From positions 4,163,503 to 4,227,502 of the forward strand of contig NC_045143.1 in the NCBI RefSeq assembly GCF_008831285.2: a stretch of 64,000 nucleotides of DNA. The letters run 5' to 3'. Positions 39,233-51,671 of this stretch are shown here, piece after piece. The notes under the pieces were generated by a model. It did not search any database, had not been told where the DNA came from, and worked only from the letters and a program-made list of their open reading frames with translations. Source of the stretch: Nymphaea colorata (Eukaryota; Streptophyta; Magnoliopsida; Nymphaeales; Nymphaeaceae). A program made the translations under genes and the position numbers. How positions within the stretch are numbered: the stretch's first letter is position 1; each line of letters begins with the position of its first letter.

Positions 39233-40829
39233 ATGGTCAGGAAACCCAATAATTGCCGACATTGCATTTCATCGGGCTGTCTCATGCAATAAAAAAGCCT
39301 TGTGTTTGAAAGACACTTTGACTAGCAAATTCATAGAACACCATGAATGTGGTTCAACTTTAACGGATGCTTAGTAACACTTTTCTTGAATAAGTGGGGT
39401 CCATAGGTTAAGTGCAGAATAAAATTATATACAATGCAAATGCACTATTCTAATATGAAACCACCAATCCCTTCACAATTGAACGGACACCAAAGGGTTC
39501 CTTCCCCATTTTGAAATTTAGGTACGACTAATCTAGACGTACTGAATTGGAAATTTCTTATTGGTTGATGATCATGGCCCTCCAATGTTAGAAGCTTAAT
39601 CCACCTGACTTTCCACTCCACAGTTGAATATTAGGTAGGACTAGAGGATGCATTTTTGTTCTAGCAAATTATTGGGAAATCTTTACACCACGTGCTGGAT
39701 GATTTCATGATGAGTAGTCATTTTCGAACCATGATGGATCTTTCTAGTAAAACATGGAGGATAAAATAACTTATAAGAATGATTTTTCAAATGGGGTGTC
39801 AGACTATCCGTTTTTTACGTCTCTTATATTTATTTCTGTTTTAAATGACTGGAATGCCGTTGACATGAGAGACCGTGAATAGTCGATGATATGCGTCCTC
39901 CGCACGATCGACCATCGATGGGAGACTCGAATTGTCAAAAGCTAGATTTTACTTGAATTTTGCTCGATTTCCCTCTAATGGAAAGTATGTGTTTCGATTT
40001 GATCTTCAGCTTTAAAATTTGCTCATTCGCTTCTTTTTCTTCCTCTTCCTGAGTACAACTCCGTTGAAGGCACAACGGTTGAGACATAGATTTGATGCAA
40101 TCACCGTAATTACTCATGCATTTAAGATACTTCCAATTACTTGTTATCCATCTCTACAATCTTCTATCTTTTTTACTTTCTCCAGCATAACCAATAAACT
40201 CCAAGTATACTAACAAAATAGCACATAGACCCAATAGCATATCAACCCAATGGGGAGGAGGACTCCATAAAAGAGAAAGGACCGAGGATGGTACAAGGAC
40301 TGACAGAGAGTCTTAGGATCTGCAAGTTAATCTCCCAAATGGAAATTTGTGGAAAGGGGGATCTTGTTGCTCATTTAAGCAAAATCAAACAGATGCAGCT
40401 TCGGGAATGAATCCGAAACTAGGTACATGCGTAAACACGTACACCAGTGCATTGTGCCAAGGCTTATGTGCACGACAGGTATTTCTGGGAGTAGGCTAAG
40501 AACCTTTCAAAAGTAGGCTAGGAGAACACATGTCATGCACCGTGAACTGTGCACAGTGCACCTGATGTAGGTTACTATGTCCCTAATTGAATAAGTAAAC
40601 ATTCTTTGACAGAATGAGAGAAGGAGAAACGAAAAATCCTTATATTTGATGAAATGCTCTTGTAGTTGGTGAAACCAAGTTTCTGTTAGGTGAACCGGCA
40701 ACTAATGCAGCCACTTGGACGTCCGGCGACTATGACAGGGGAAAGAGGGATTGTCTCACATTGCAAAAAAGAATAGTGGCTCCAAAAGCTACATTCATCC
40801 AGCAGCTAAATTCCATAAACGATTGTGTC

Positions 40830-40837
40830 TATATTAA
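40830..40837 (+). promoter_or_regulatory. TATA-like box of laccase gene 1
   Basis: TATATTAA lies 52 bp before the start codon and is kept in the duplicate at 58044-58051, where flanking sequence has diverged. This implies a very short 5' UTR. Confidence 0.5.
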
Positions 40838-40881
40838 GGCTTCCCTTGCCATCAGGCATTTCAAAGACAAAGGCGCCGACG

Positions 40882-42003
40882 ATGGCTATGGAGCGGCAAC
40901 CGGCACTGCTGCGACTGCAAGTCCTCTTGCTTTTTCTTTCCTTCTTGCTTTTCCACCAGGCGGTTGCCGAAGTTCACTACCACGAGTGGGTTGTAAGTTC
41001 CTGCAAAGACATGATCACCCATTATTTTTCTACAAGAGCTAACTTCTTGTTTGAAGGAATCCTATTAGTAAATTTATGGTGCTATCACCCTTAAATTGAA
41101 AGTTATTTTGCTTCTTTCTTATTCTTTATTGAAGAGAGTTCATTCTAGACTTTCAACATGGAAAACTCTACGACTTGCTTTATTGGTGGAAGACTTGCTT
41201 TATTGGTGAAAGACTGAGAAACTCTTGCCTTTGCCAAAAGATAATAACTCCACATCTTGAGGTGATCTGAGATGGCATTCCACAGTGACGGTGACGGAGG
41301 TTCTGCTGTGGCTGCAGGTGGCTCCAACTTCATATACAAGGCTCTGTCGCAGCAACGACATCCTGACGATCAATGGGCAGTTACCAGGGCCGACCTTATA
41401 CGTTCACAGGGGTGACACTGTCATCATCAACTCCTATAACCATGCCAACTACTCCGTCACCATTCACTGGTACCCTTACTGCATAAATACCCTTACACCT
41501 CTGTCTCTCTCTCTCGCTTTCTCTCTCTCTCTCTCTCTCTCTTTATATATATATATATGAGTGGAGCATCAAGCATGCAAGCATGCAAGCAAGCACATGT
41601 GCATGTGTGGATGTGCAGTTTTACTTAGATGTGTGTGTGTGCAGCTGTGCGTGCATGTTTAGATCTGTGAAGTGGGGATGAAAACATATGGAAATTCAGT
41701 GGTGATATATGATTTGATGGGATACTGGAAACTTGATGTGAAATTGTAGGCATGGATTGAAGCAGCCTAGGAACCCATGGTCGGACGGGACGGAGTTTGT
41801 AACCATGTGTGGTGTTCCACCGGGAAAGAATTTCACCTACACTCTTCTCTTCACAACTGAGGAAGGCACCATTTGGTATCATGCTCACAGTGAATGGACT
41901 CGCGCCACCGTTTATGGTGCCATTGTCGTTTACCCTAAGATGGGAGCCACTTACCCTTTCCCAAAGCCAGACAATGAATACGTGGTTGTTATAGGTAAAT
42001 GTT

Positions 42004-42035
<32 letters not shown>

Positions 42036-45000
42036 TATATATATATATAGTTTAAAAGGTTAAACCTATGAATGAACAAGCAGTGGAACCAACGCGTGCT
42101 CAACTCCACCTTGTTAGTTTGTTTGATAAATTAGTAAAGCTCAAGCTCAAATTTTAACTTCAGCTTTTAACCTAGTTGAGTTAGAGCTACAGAAACTTGA
42201 CTCCTCTGAAAATTACAAAAACATTCCCATTCTTTTACTCTGTACATAAGAGGTGCACGCAACCTCTTCTCCATCAAAAAAGCCATTAATTTCTGGTTAA
42301 GGAGAAATAGTAATAAATTTTAAAAAGGAGCATCAATATAAGGTATCAATGTAAAATGAGTATTTTTTTATGCGTCTGTGTGTGCAATTGCCTACAAGAT
42401 GCCTCACACCTGGCTCTACTCCTGTTCTTCTGCTCTGACACTGCCGACCACCTGCCGCTGGCATTGCACAGCTTATCTCTCGCTCTTCTTCTTCTTTATT
42501 TCTTTAAGCGTTCGACAGTTTTATTTTCCAATTCTTTTGTTTCTGCTTCCCTCATTCTCATGACTCGTCGAAGTCTCCAATCTGCCAACCATCATCTGCT
42601 TGCAGGTTGCAGCTTTCAACCTTTCGCACTTCCTCGTTTTTATTGTTTAATTTGTGCATCTACATTATCTATTTCAAATCAGGTTCTTCGTAGTTTAGTT
42701 AGGAGGCTGGTTGTAATTATGACAGTTGTATTTTTGGAGCTCTGAGCTTGAGATTACAAGCAGTAATGTAGGAACATGATGTGCAGGGCCCGTTATCATT
42801 TGGTGGGCTTCTCTATGCTTTTCTTTTCTCGTTTCTTGGAAGAAAAATGGACTGTCATTTAGAGACGGTTCTGATATTGCCATCGCTAAGCATTTTGAAG
42901 GTGATATGTACATTGAAGCAAGAGGTTGCATTTTCAACGTTCTATATTTAAGAATTCCCAGAGTGATTGAGTGAATAAGCATGTCGATGTTACACAAGAA
43001 AGATAATTAATTTTAGAGGATAGGAGCATAAGCTTGAGCTGGATTTTGTCTAACCTAATCGAGTTTTAACCCCACCTTACCAAGCTTGACTCAAATTTTA
43101 TCCAAGCTCATACCGCACAAGCTCAGTTGGCTGATGTACATCTCTAGTCGCACCTAAGATCCACATTTATCGTTGTTTACTTTTTTGCATTGAGAGAAGA
43201 TCTGATTTAAGACTGGAGGTGGAGGATCGGTATTGTCCTCAAATCTTGAGACAGTGGGCCAGGCCTTATTAAATAGGCTCCCCAGTTGTGAGACGCCAAC
43301 TTACTTAATTTGTAGTGTGCCTGTTTAAGACAGGTTGGTGCTGAAGGGTCACCGTGGCTTACCCGGGAGTCGGGATATAATCTGTATCAGATCCCGTCTT
43401 TAATGAAGTCGTCCTACTCAAATTATCTGCGATCAGGTTCAGTTCATGCCATGGAAACCAAGATTTGCTTAGCATAAGAACAAACATGTATGTGTAATGA
43501 CATCGGATCGGATCATTATCCAAACCAGTTGGATATTTGGACTCGAATTCAGATCCACATTCATCCATGAAATTCTAGGAAAAGTAACCAGATGATCTGG
43601 ACCTTTTACCAGATGCAACCATGTGGATTTCAAATCAAACCAGTAGTCAGGTAAATGAGCCAAGTCATTTGCATCTCTAACTTCATCTTCACGCAAAATA
43701 ATTACCACTTAAATCTATTACTTACTAGTTTTTATACTTATATGAGCGTTTGGCTGACTGATGAAAGCATGCAATTTTTACTTTTGTACAAATGAATTAG
43801 GTGAATGGTGGAACAGTGATATAATGGACGTGTTTGTGGAAGGGGTGACGAGCGGGAAGGATTTCAACGTATCAAAAGGATATACCATAAATGGGCAACC
43901 GGGTGATCTGTATGAATGCTCACAATCAGGTAAGAAATAGTTTCTGCCATCTCTTTGTAATTAACAAATTCCCAGCATTCGCTGCTCGATCTAACTTGCC
44001 AGACATTTTATGAGACATGAAAAACAGACACGTAAATCAGATTTTCTGAGACTTTTAGGATTAATTGATGAAAAGAGCACGTACTTTGGGGGAGCGGGGA
44101 GAGAAAATGAAAGGAGAGAAAGAGTTGATCGTGTCTCTCTCTCCCTGTAAATAAATAAATAAACAAACAAATATAAATGTATCATACCCAGTCTCACATG
44201 CGAGACCTTTGATTAAGTTGCCAATTAATATGAAAGACAAGTTGTTGTTGTTGTTTTTTTTTTTCCAAGTCCGAATGCACCTCAAATGAATAAACACACG
44301 TGTTTCCTTTTTTAATCTCTCTTATCCCTTGAATGAGATTTCAACCTCTTCAAATGATAATAGGTCACCTCATATGTTTACAACTTAATTTCTATCCTGT
44401 GGATTGATTGGAATCAACGGCCAAAAGTATTCCCACTAAATATGGTATAGGAGAGCCTGTTTGCAAAACTAGTTGTGTGCACGCCCCCATGCACAAAAAA
44501 TTGTGCACAAAGGTGTGTAATCTCCAAAATACCTTGATTAAATATGAAAAAAAACTTTCCAAAAAGACAAAAAAGGGATTATGAAAAAATATAAAGAATT
44601 TAAAATGTACATTTATTTATAAAAAAAATTGTAAAATACCCCAATCCCATTTTTACTGTATTTTTGTTGCATGCACACTAGTTTTGGTGGCAGCTGTTTG
44701 AAATGACAAACCAATAATCAACAATTTCCGAACGAAATGAAATTGAAATCGTTTTCATTTGGTTTTTGATGATGCAGGGACAAGCCGGTTTGTGGTTGAG
44801 TATGGCAAGACGTATCTGTTCCGCGTTGTCAACGCAGTAATGAGCTTCGGGATGTTCATCGGCATAGCGAATCACACACTCAGAGTTGTTGGTCGAGACG
44901 GAGCCTACCTTAAGCCGTTTGAGAGAGAATTTGTCCTGCTAAACGTAGGGCAGACAATAGATATCCTTGTGACGGCAAATCAATCACAAGGTCTCTATTA

Positions 45001-46628
45001 TATGGCCACCGATACCTACAAAATTATAAAGTCAACTCATGATGCCAATAAAACAACAGCCATAGTAGAGTACAGGGGCTACAACTCCTCGCTAGCCTCA
45101 TCACCACCCTTACCATATCTTCCATCCAACACCGACACAGCTGCTGTGTATGAATTCAGCGAGTGGTTGAGAAGCCTGGCATCGGAAGAGCACCCCGTTG
45201 ATGTTCCCATGGAGATCGACACCAGGCTAGTCATCACCATGTCCTTGAACGAAGAACAGTGCAACACCAGTGCCTGCTCCGAGGGCTATAAACTGGCTGC
45301 CAGTATGAACAACATCTCTTTCCTCAACCCCCGGATGGACATACTCTCCGCCTACTACGAAAGCATCAAGAACGTGTACACGACCGACTTTCCGGCGTTC
45401 CCGCCGTATATGTTCAATTTCACGGCGGACACGTATTCGAATGATCTGTTAGTACCGGTGTATGGGACGAGGGCGTTGGTGGTGAAGTATAATGCGTCGG
45501 TGGAGCTGGTTCTGCAGAGCACGATGTTGCTGTCGGGGGATTATCATCCAACCCATCTGCATGGGTATCACTTCTGTGCGGTTGGACAAGGCTTCGGCAA
45601 CTTTGATCCCGTGAATGATCCGCACAATTTCAACTTGGTCGATCCTCCAAAGCTGAACACGATCGACGTCCCCTTCGGCGGATGGGCTGCTCTCCGTTTC
45701 AGAGCGGATAACCCCGGTAAGTAACTTTACTTTCCTGCTTAGCTTCCTGTTGGGTTTTTCCGATACGAATGCCTTCATATCTTCTTTTCCGGCTTCTCCT
45801 CGGTAACGAGGTTTAATTAACTAACTCCGAAAGTGGATACTTATAGTTAATTTGATGAAGTGAATGATAAAATTAAAGCTTTCCGAACAAAATAAATGGA
45901 CCTTATTCTTTGACTGGTAGCTAGGCATTTCTTGTAGCCCAAAGAAACATCTAGAAGATTGCCATAACATTGGTTTGGATCCAAGAACGCAGCAGTATTG
46001 CCTCGGGATCACAACATATTCATTTTCCACTTGATTGAATGGAAAGAAAGCATGGATAGGAGTCAATTTCTTGAGACTGTGGCTTAGTCAATTTCTTGAG
46101 AAGGTCCTGCCAGGCTCTCTCTCTCTCATCCTTTCTGCAATCCTCTTGGTCTTTTGTGTTTTACCATTGCACTTGAGAGAGACAAAATCATAGAAGGAGT
46201 AGCCAAAAGAAAGAGTAGATTATGGAAATTGTCTTTTACTTAAATATATCGTTCTTAGTATGCGCAAAATAAGATGTGCTTTTCTTCTGTAAAATCTTCT
46301 TACAAAAAACATATGGAACACAATTGAATATGATAACACGCCACAATTGAATATAGCGGACTGACTTATCGGGACAAGTGGCAATGCAGGTGTGTGGTTT
46401 CTTCACTGCCACTTGGAACGCCATTTTACTTGGGGGATGACGACGGTGTTAATAGTGACCGACGGCCCGAATCCTGAAACAAGTATGCTGCCTCCCCCAA
46501 CCGGCATGCCCAACTGTTCAGACCGAACTGTCCACGTTACTCGAGATCACAAGAGCAACGAGCCGCTGGAAGACGGCCTGATGCCGGCCGTCAACGTCAA
46601 TGAGGACGGTGTAGATGTGTCTGCGTGA
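40882..46628 (+). CDS. LAC: Laccase (multicopper oxidase), LAC14/LAC15 (TT10) type
   Basis: Exons: 40882-40992, 41318-41469, 41750-41994, 43801-43929, 44778-45716 and 46390-46628. They encode 604 residues. Laccases are secreted apoplastic enzymes that oxidise phenolics (monolignols, flavonoids) and reduce O2 to water. Seen: signal peptide (MAMERQ, then a Leu/Phe-rich core ending near AVA, residue 29), and all four copper-binding segments: HWHG (87-90), WYHAHSEW (His132, His134), HPTHLHGYHF (469-478) and HCHLERHFTWGM (531-542). The type-1 copper axial residue is Met542. Several N-x-S/T glycosylation sites are visible. KQPRNPWSDG and EWTRATVYGAIVVYPK resemble the LAC14/15 group associated with flavonoid or proanthocyanidin oxidation (inference). 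The exon layout (six exons, 939-nt fifth exon) fits plant laccases. Intron 2 and intron 3 begin with (CT)n tracts. The gene looks fully functional. Confidence 0.95.
46065..46112 (+). repeat. Short tandem repeat in laccase intron 5
   Basis: Two adjacent 25-bp units share AGTCAATTTCTTGAGA, separated by CTGTGGCTT. This is a local duplication inside the last intron. Confidence 0.7.
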
Positions 46629-46913
46629 TAGCTTTAATGGTAAGTGCTGAGGAAATATTACTTACAACCTCCATTTTCTGTCTTTTCTTCAAGTAAATTT
46701 TTATATTTATTTAAGGGTATTTTTGGATTTTTCAAAGAGTAATTTCATGCCTAAAATGAGTGTTATATGCCAAGTGCACAACGTGTGTAAGTTGACGATA
46801 GACCCTTCTATCAATATATATATATTTACTTTCATGTCATGTCATAATATTCTACACCTGCATTCTTAACCTCATCATTATTTCATATCTCTATCATTAT
46901 TTCATTATAGTGT

Positions 46914-47022
46914 ACCTATTATCTTGTTCCCTACCTATTATCTTATTCCCGTATTACCTATTATCTTGTTCCCTACCTATTATCTTATTCCCGTATTACC
47001 TATTATCTTATTTCCGTATCAT
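46914..47022. repeat. 42-bp tandem repeat, 2.6 units
   Basis: TACCTATTATCTTGTTCCC followed by TACCTATTATCTTATTCCCG makes a higher-order unit that repeats twice and then partially. Each half is itself a 19-23 bp variant of TACCTATTATCTT. It lies about 290 bp after the laccase stop codon. A GAGATAATGATA-rich tract follows it to 47095. Confidence 0.85.
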
Positions 47023-47406
47023 TATTTCATGCCCATAACCTCTGAGATAACGACAATAAGTGATATGAGATAATGATATATATGAGATAATGATAAATGC
47101 ATGAAACAATAGGTATGATAAATTATTTTTATTTTTTATATAAGAAATTTTACTTTTTAAACTTTTAATTAACTTTTTCATAACCTTTTTTACCCTTTTT
47201 AGTCAAAGGTTTTTTGGTCATTATATATCCCTACACGTATTTTTTTTATATTTTTGCGTAGGGATGTGCATATAACCATTTCCAAAATCACAATGGTATT
47301 GCAAAGCCAAAACAACACATGGAAGATCATCGAGACGCTCTTGACTGAACTTAGGCCAAGGAGATCATTTCACATATGTTTAAAGGAAAAAAAAAAAAAT
47401 CCTTCG

Positions 47407-47560
47407 AGTGGCAGAGCCATGTTACGCAGGCCACAAAATTTATTTTATGTACATATAAAAACTTCTATAATTTTCAGTTTTTTTACATACGAGCGCCCCT
47501 CAAAAATTTGAAATTTAAACTTAAAGTACCTTTAACTAGACATTTCTGACTCCGCCACTG
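47407..47560. repeat. Short MITE with AGTGGC-GAG-CA ends
   Basis: The left end AGTGGCAGAGCCATG and the reverse complement of the right end, CAGTGGCGGAGTCAGA, match over about 14 bp. The element is about 154 bp and AT-rich. Its interior resembles the relic at 287-450. A clear target duplication is not visible. Confidence 0.6.
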
Positions 47561-48545
47561 ATTGCTCCCCCAGTTTGAAAGTTAAGTAATGCTGCCGCTA
47601 AATGTATTGAGTTTCAGATCTTTTTTGGATGAACTTAAGCCGACCCTTGAATACTATTGGAAGCTAGTGGCCATTAGTGGCCACCATAATTTCCATGATT
47701 GAACATTAAGGAAGTAGAACTAGAAGATGCATGTAAATCCTCCTGGGAGGAAGGCTTTGTGTAGAGCCCAACAAAACAAGGGAAGCAAAAAACAATCAAC
47801 CGAACCATACCAGCCATCTTAATTAGGCCATCGGTTCCCATTCATCACGAAGACAATTCCAACTCGGAAAACTATTTACGACAACTAGAAGATGAGTGTC
47901 TTTGAGTTGGATTTATGAGATAGAAATTAAGGACAGGAGTCAGAGGAAATCCAATAAATATTTTTTGAATTAATCAAGCTACCATCCTTAGGCTGTTTGG
48001 CTCAATCATTTTGTTGAGAAAGCTTGTCCGTCGGCAATGCATGAAAACAAAAGATAATGAAATAGGTTAATTATTTAAATAGGTTGAGTAATGAACCCAC
48101 TTCTGAAGAAGACTAGAAGGATCCGCCCTTTCCCCTCACACCAAATTCCCTTTTGTGTCTTATATCTTGGGTTAATTTAGGAGTTGGGTAAGATATGATA
48201 CACCGGCCTTTTAACTTAATGGATTTTACTTAGACATATAATTTTCAGTATGGGTAGGCAAGACGTGCTTTTTTTAAACTTATTTAAACATTTTTTCATG
48301 TTTCCATCTATTAAGACTATCTTTGTCGATTATTTTATAAACTTAAGCAGTTGTGCCTAAATGATCGGCAGTTCCATATAAACATACCAAAAGTTTGAGT
48401 GGCTTCCTTAAAATTCTGTAAAATCAGCATAAGAAACCTATTTAAGGGATGACTACGTATCATCTTTGATGAAACAACCAATTTTTATAAACAGCAAAAG
48501 ACTCGCATATAACAGACTGATTTAGCTGCACATGTGACAATGCAG

Positions 48546-48774
48546 GCGTGTGGCTTCTTCACTGCCACTTTGGAACGCCATTTTCATTGGGGATGACGGC
48601 GGTGTTAATAGTAACAGACGGTCCATGAATGGATCTGTCTCTCTAACGGGACTGGAGAATCCGCTGGGTCCGACGCTTCCTCATTACTCGAGACAAGAAC
48701 AGTAACTAATTGACGACGGCCTGCAGCTGCCGGCCGTCGATGTCCATGAGGACGAAGGGGATGTGTCCGCGTGA
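48546..48774 (+). pseudogene. Laccase terminal-exon relic
   Basis: This block aligns with laccase exon 6 (46390-46628), including the CAATGCAG acceptor before it and the GTCCGCGTGATAGCTTT end. HCH is kept, but an inserted T shifts the frame right after it. A later deletion restores the frame before GMTAVLIVTDGP, and TGA follows at once. The His that completes the fourth copper site is lost. Upstream (about 48225-48545) matches the 3' half of intron 5, and downstream (to about 49.15 kb) matches the 3' flank. No other laccase exon lies beside it, so it is a partial, non-functional copy. Confidence 0.85.
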
Positions 48775-49004
48775 TAGCTTTGAAGCTCTCAAGAACGAAA
48801 TAGTTCCAAGAAACTGCATTTCTTTTATTCTCTTCAAGTGTTTTATTTCTTTTCTTCTCCTCTTCGAGTGTTTTTCTTATATATTTGAAGGAAACTTTTG
48901 ACTTTTTCTTTATGCTTCCATAAAAACAAGGGCCGGGTGTCCATTTCATGTTGCTTTTCACCATCAATATATATATTTACTTTAATATCCAAACATTGAA
49001 CTGT

Positions 49005-49040
49005 CTATCATTATCTCATACCCGTTTGAGATAATGATAG
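49005..49040. repeat. Perfect 14-bp inverted repeat
   Basis: CTATCATTATCTCA (49005-49018) and TGAGATAATGATAG (49027-49040) are exact reverse complements around an 8-base loop. Related GAGATAATGATA motifs follow this relic and also the functional gene near 47043-47095. Confidence 0.9.
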
Positions 49041-51671
49041 TAATTAGTATCATATATTGGCCGGGGTATAAGATAATAATAAGTATGAAATGGGGTATAA
49101 GATAATAATAAGTATGAGAAAACAACAAATATATAAAATAACATATATGAGATAATAACAAAGGCATGAGATAGAGCTGTAAGTGAAGGAAAAAAGAGGA
49201 ATTTTTTTTTGCAATTTTGAAAAGTATATTAGTCATAATAGTATGCATATATAAGCTGACAAGTTTTGTCTCTATCAAATCTAAAAATCTTGTTTTTGTG
49301 CAGTTGTTTTTTTTTCTTTACAATATTTTTTCTATTAATCATAGACATTTTTTGTTGTTATTAAAATGACACATGAAAAATTCATACATGGCACAACATA
49401 TATAACATGCTTCGGTGTTTGCAGCTAAAAGGAATCTGCAATAGCGTAGCTACATGCCAACTTGTGTGGGCAATTGCCGCCACATTCTCACCTAAATTGT
49501 ATGTTTATGCATTAATGAGTCCATATAGTTATTTGCAAATTTTTTTCCTGTCAGAAGACTTTTGACATCCTTAGTTGTTAGAATATTTGTTAGAATATGT
49601 GGCATGTGCACCCCACCTCACCAAGCACTCAAAAGATTTTTGACATCCTTGGTTGTTAGGCCATGTGGCATGCACCATTCACTGCATGCACTCCACCCCA
49701 CTAACCACATGCATAAAAAAAATGGTCATCTTAGATATTTTATCTTTTTTACTTTTCACATTTTGTTTTGCTTTTACTTCGACAAAACTATTTTCCACCT
49801 TGGAAAACTTTTCGTTTGAAAAACTAAAGCTGCTGTGGTCATTTTTCACTTGCTCCAAAATAAGTGCACAAGGTTTGTACATGTAAGCTCGCTTCACTTG
49901 GTTAGTAGAAATATTACTATCCGATCTTTTTTTTTAAAGCTAGTAATATGCACCTCACCAAAGATATAATGACCAGAATACTCCTATGCAGTAAGAAAGA
50001 GAAGCGTCTTGTAGGAACAAAAAAAAAAAGGTTGTGAAAAGGGCAAAAAAATTAAGACCTTAAATCATAGGAGAAAAATATTTGAAAGAATGAAAAAGAT
50101 GAAAGATTTTAATATGAGAGTAATAAGAATAAATGAAGAAATAGAATGAGTAAGCACCAAAGATATAATGACCAGAATACTCCTTATTATATGAGTAAGC
50201 AATATAATAAGCATATTTTTGAAAATAAATGAAGAAATAGAATTTATTTCACCTTGACCACACTATTGGTGCACACAAAATGTAGCTCTCCATTTCATTT
50301 AGGAAATCATTTAAGCTTTTTGCATGGCCATGTGGAGGTGGCAAGAGGAAATGAGAAAAATGAAAAGAAGAGGAAGATTACATACCCTAAATATGGACAA
50401 TATTAAAAATGAGTCTCTTCCTTTAAATGATCTTATGGTAGCCTAGGATAAAACTTCAAGATGGTGAGAATATCGTCCCAAGAGATCCCTTCAAGATCAC
50501 TTGAAACGTTTGAGCTCGGAGAAGCTTGCTCTCAAAGTTGGAAAAGAAGAAGAAGAGAGAAATGAAGAGAAAAAACTCTAAAACTTCAAGTGAGAAAGAA
50601 TTAAAAGTTCTCAAGGACTAGCTCATGTTCAAGAGAGAGAATTGTAGGGGTATTTATAGGAAGTTTTGGAGCCAAAACTTAAAATTTGAATTCTCTAAAA
50701 TTTGACTAGATTTTCATACGAATTTTAAGTATTTTTGAATAATTTTATTTTTTTAAAATAGATTTTGACCAAGTGGAATTGTCATCAACCCTTCAAACAT
50801 CCATTTGAGGTGTGGGCAGAGCTAATGCCTACCAAAAAAAACCAAAACTACCACCAAGAGGTGGTTTTTGACCCAAAATAGGGCCTGCACCACGCACAAG
50901 CCTTGTCCTGGTGGCTGCTATCGTGCGCCGTCGTGTGAGTGCCCATGCATCACCTCTCTCTCTCTTTTTTTTTTTCAAAAAAAGTAAAATCAATAAGTAA
51001 AGTGAAATAAAATAAAAAAGTCTGTTTGATAAGGTGCATAAAGCAATTTTTTTTTTCTAAATGTGTTTAAAAATGGCTTTTGTTACAAATGGGGAGCCAA
51101 CTTCATTTTGAGTGACTTCGACCATGTTTTAAATTCAGATTGGGTTCAATTGCAAGATGAAGCGTTCTAGTGAGCGGTTTAAGCTCAAAATTATATTTTG
51201 GTGCTAGGACGAAACATAAAATAAAGGAAGGTCCGTCTATGAGTGCGCTCAATAGCATCAAATTTTGTCATTTTGATCTCATCTTTGCATTTTGAGTTTG
51301 AAATGCTCGATTTGGATTTAGACTATTGTTTTGGATCTGAGAATTGAATTTTGGATTTGAATCTTGAGTTTAAATTTGGGTTTTGAATTTGAATTTTGTG
51401 TTCATGTTCAGATAAAAGTTTATAAATATATTTTGGATTGAATAGTCACGAATTTGTTTTGGGTTTAAGATTTGGCTTAGGTCACATGAATGAAATCCAA
51501 ATAAAATAATTGAGATTTGATTGAAAATGAAATTTACTTTCTCTTTGAAAAATTTGGGGTGATAACATATGCCCTTCTTTGTTACTAAGCCGAAATTTGT
51601 CGTGCTTAATTGCAAAGGTAAACACCATAAATTTTGGAAATTTTGGCTAAAAAGGTTGAATTGTCGGAACT

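Larger units (their letters stand above)
36834..42909 (+). repeat. Segmental duplication copy A
   Basis: From TGGTTCAATGATTAGGTTGA (36834) to GTGATATGT (42909) the sequence aligns collinearly with 53598-60075. The match covers the upstream spacer, the laccase promoter, exons 1-3, introns 1-2 and the first part of intron 3. Differences include the MITE at 38802-39232 (only here) and extra sequence in copy B around 54.8-55.95 kb. The two copies are in direct orientation about 16.8 kb apart. Confidence 0.9.

Noticed and set aside
42356-42745. 129-codon frame in laccase intron 3 and its counterpart at 59664-59888
   Set aside because: The two copies differ by indels that break the frame, and neither has a known motif. 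Both lie inside an intron.
46914-47022. CRISPR-like regular repeats
   Set aside because: The units are contiguous tandem repeats without unique spacers, in a plant nuclear genome.
48605-48967. Minus-strand 120-codon frame over the laccase relic
   Set aside because: It is antisense to the recognisable exon 6 relic and carries no motif.
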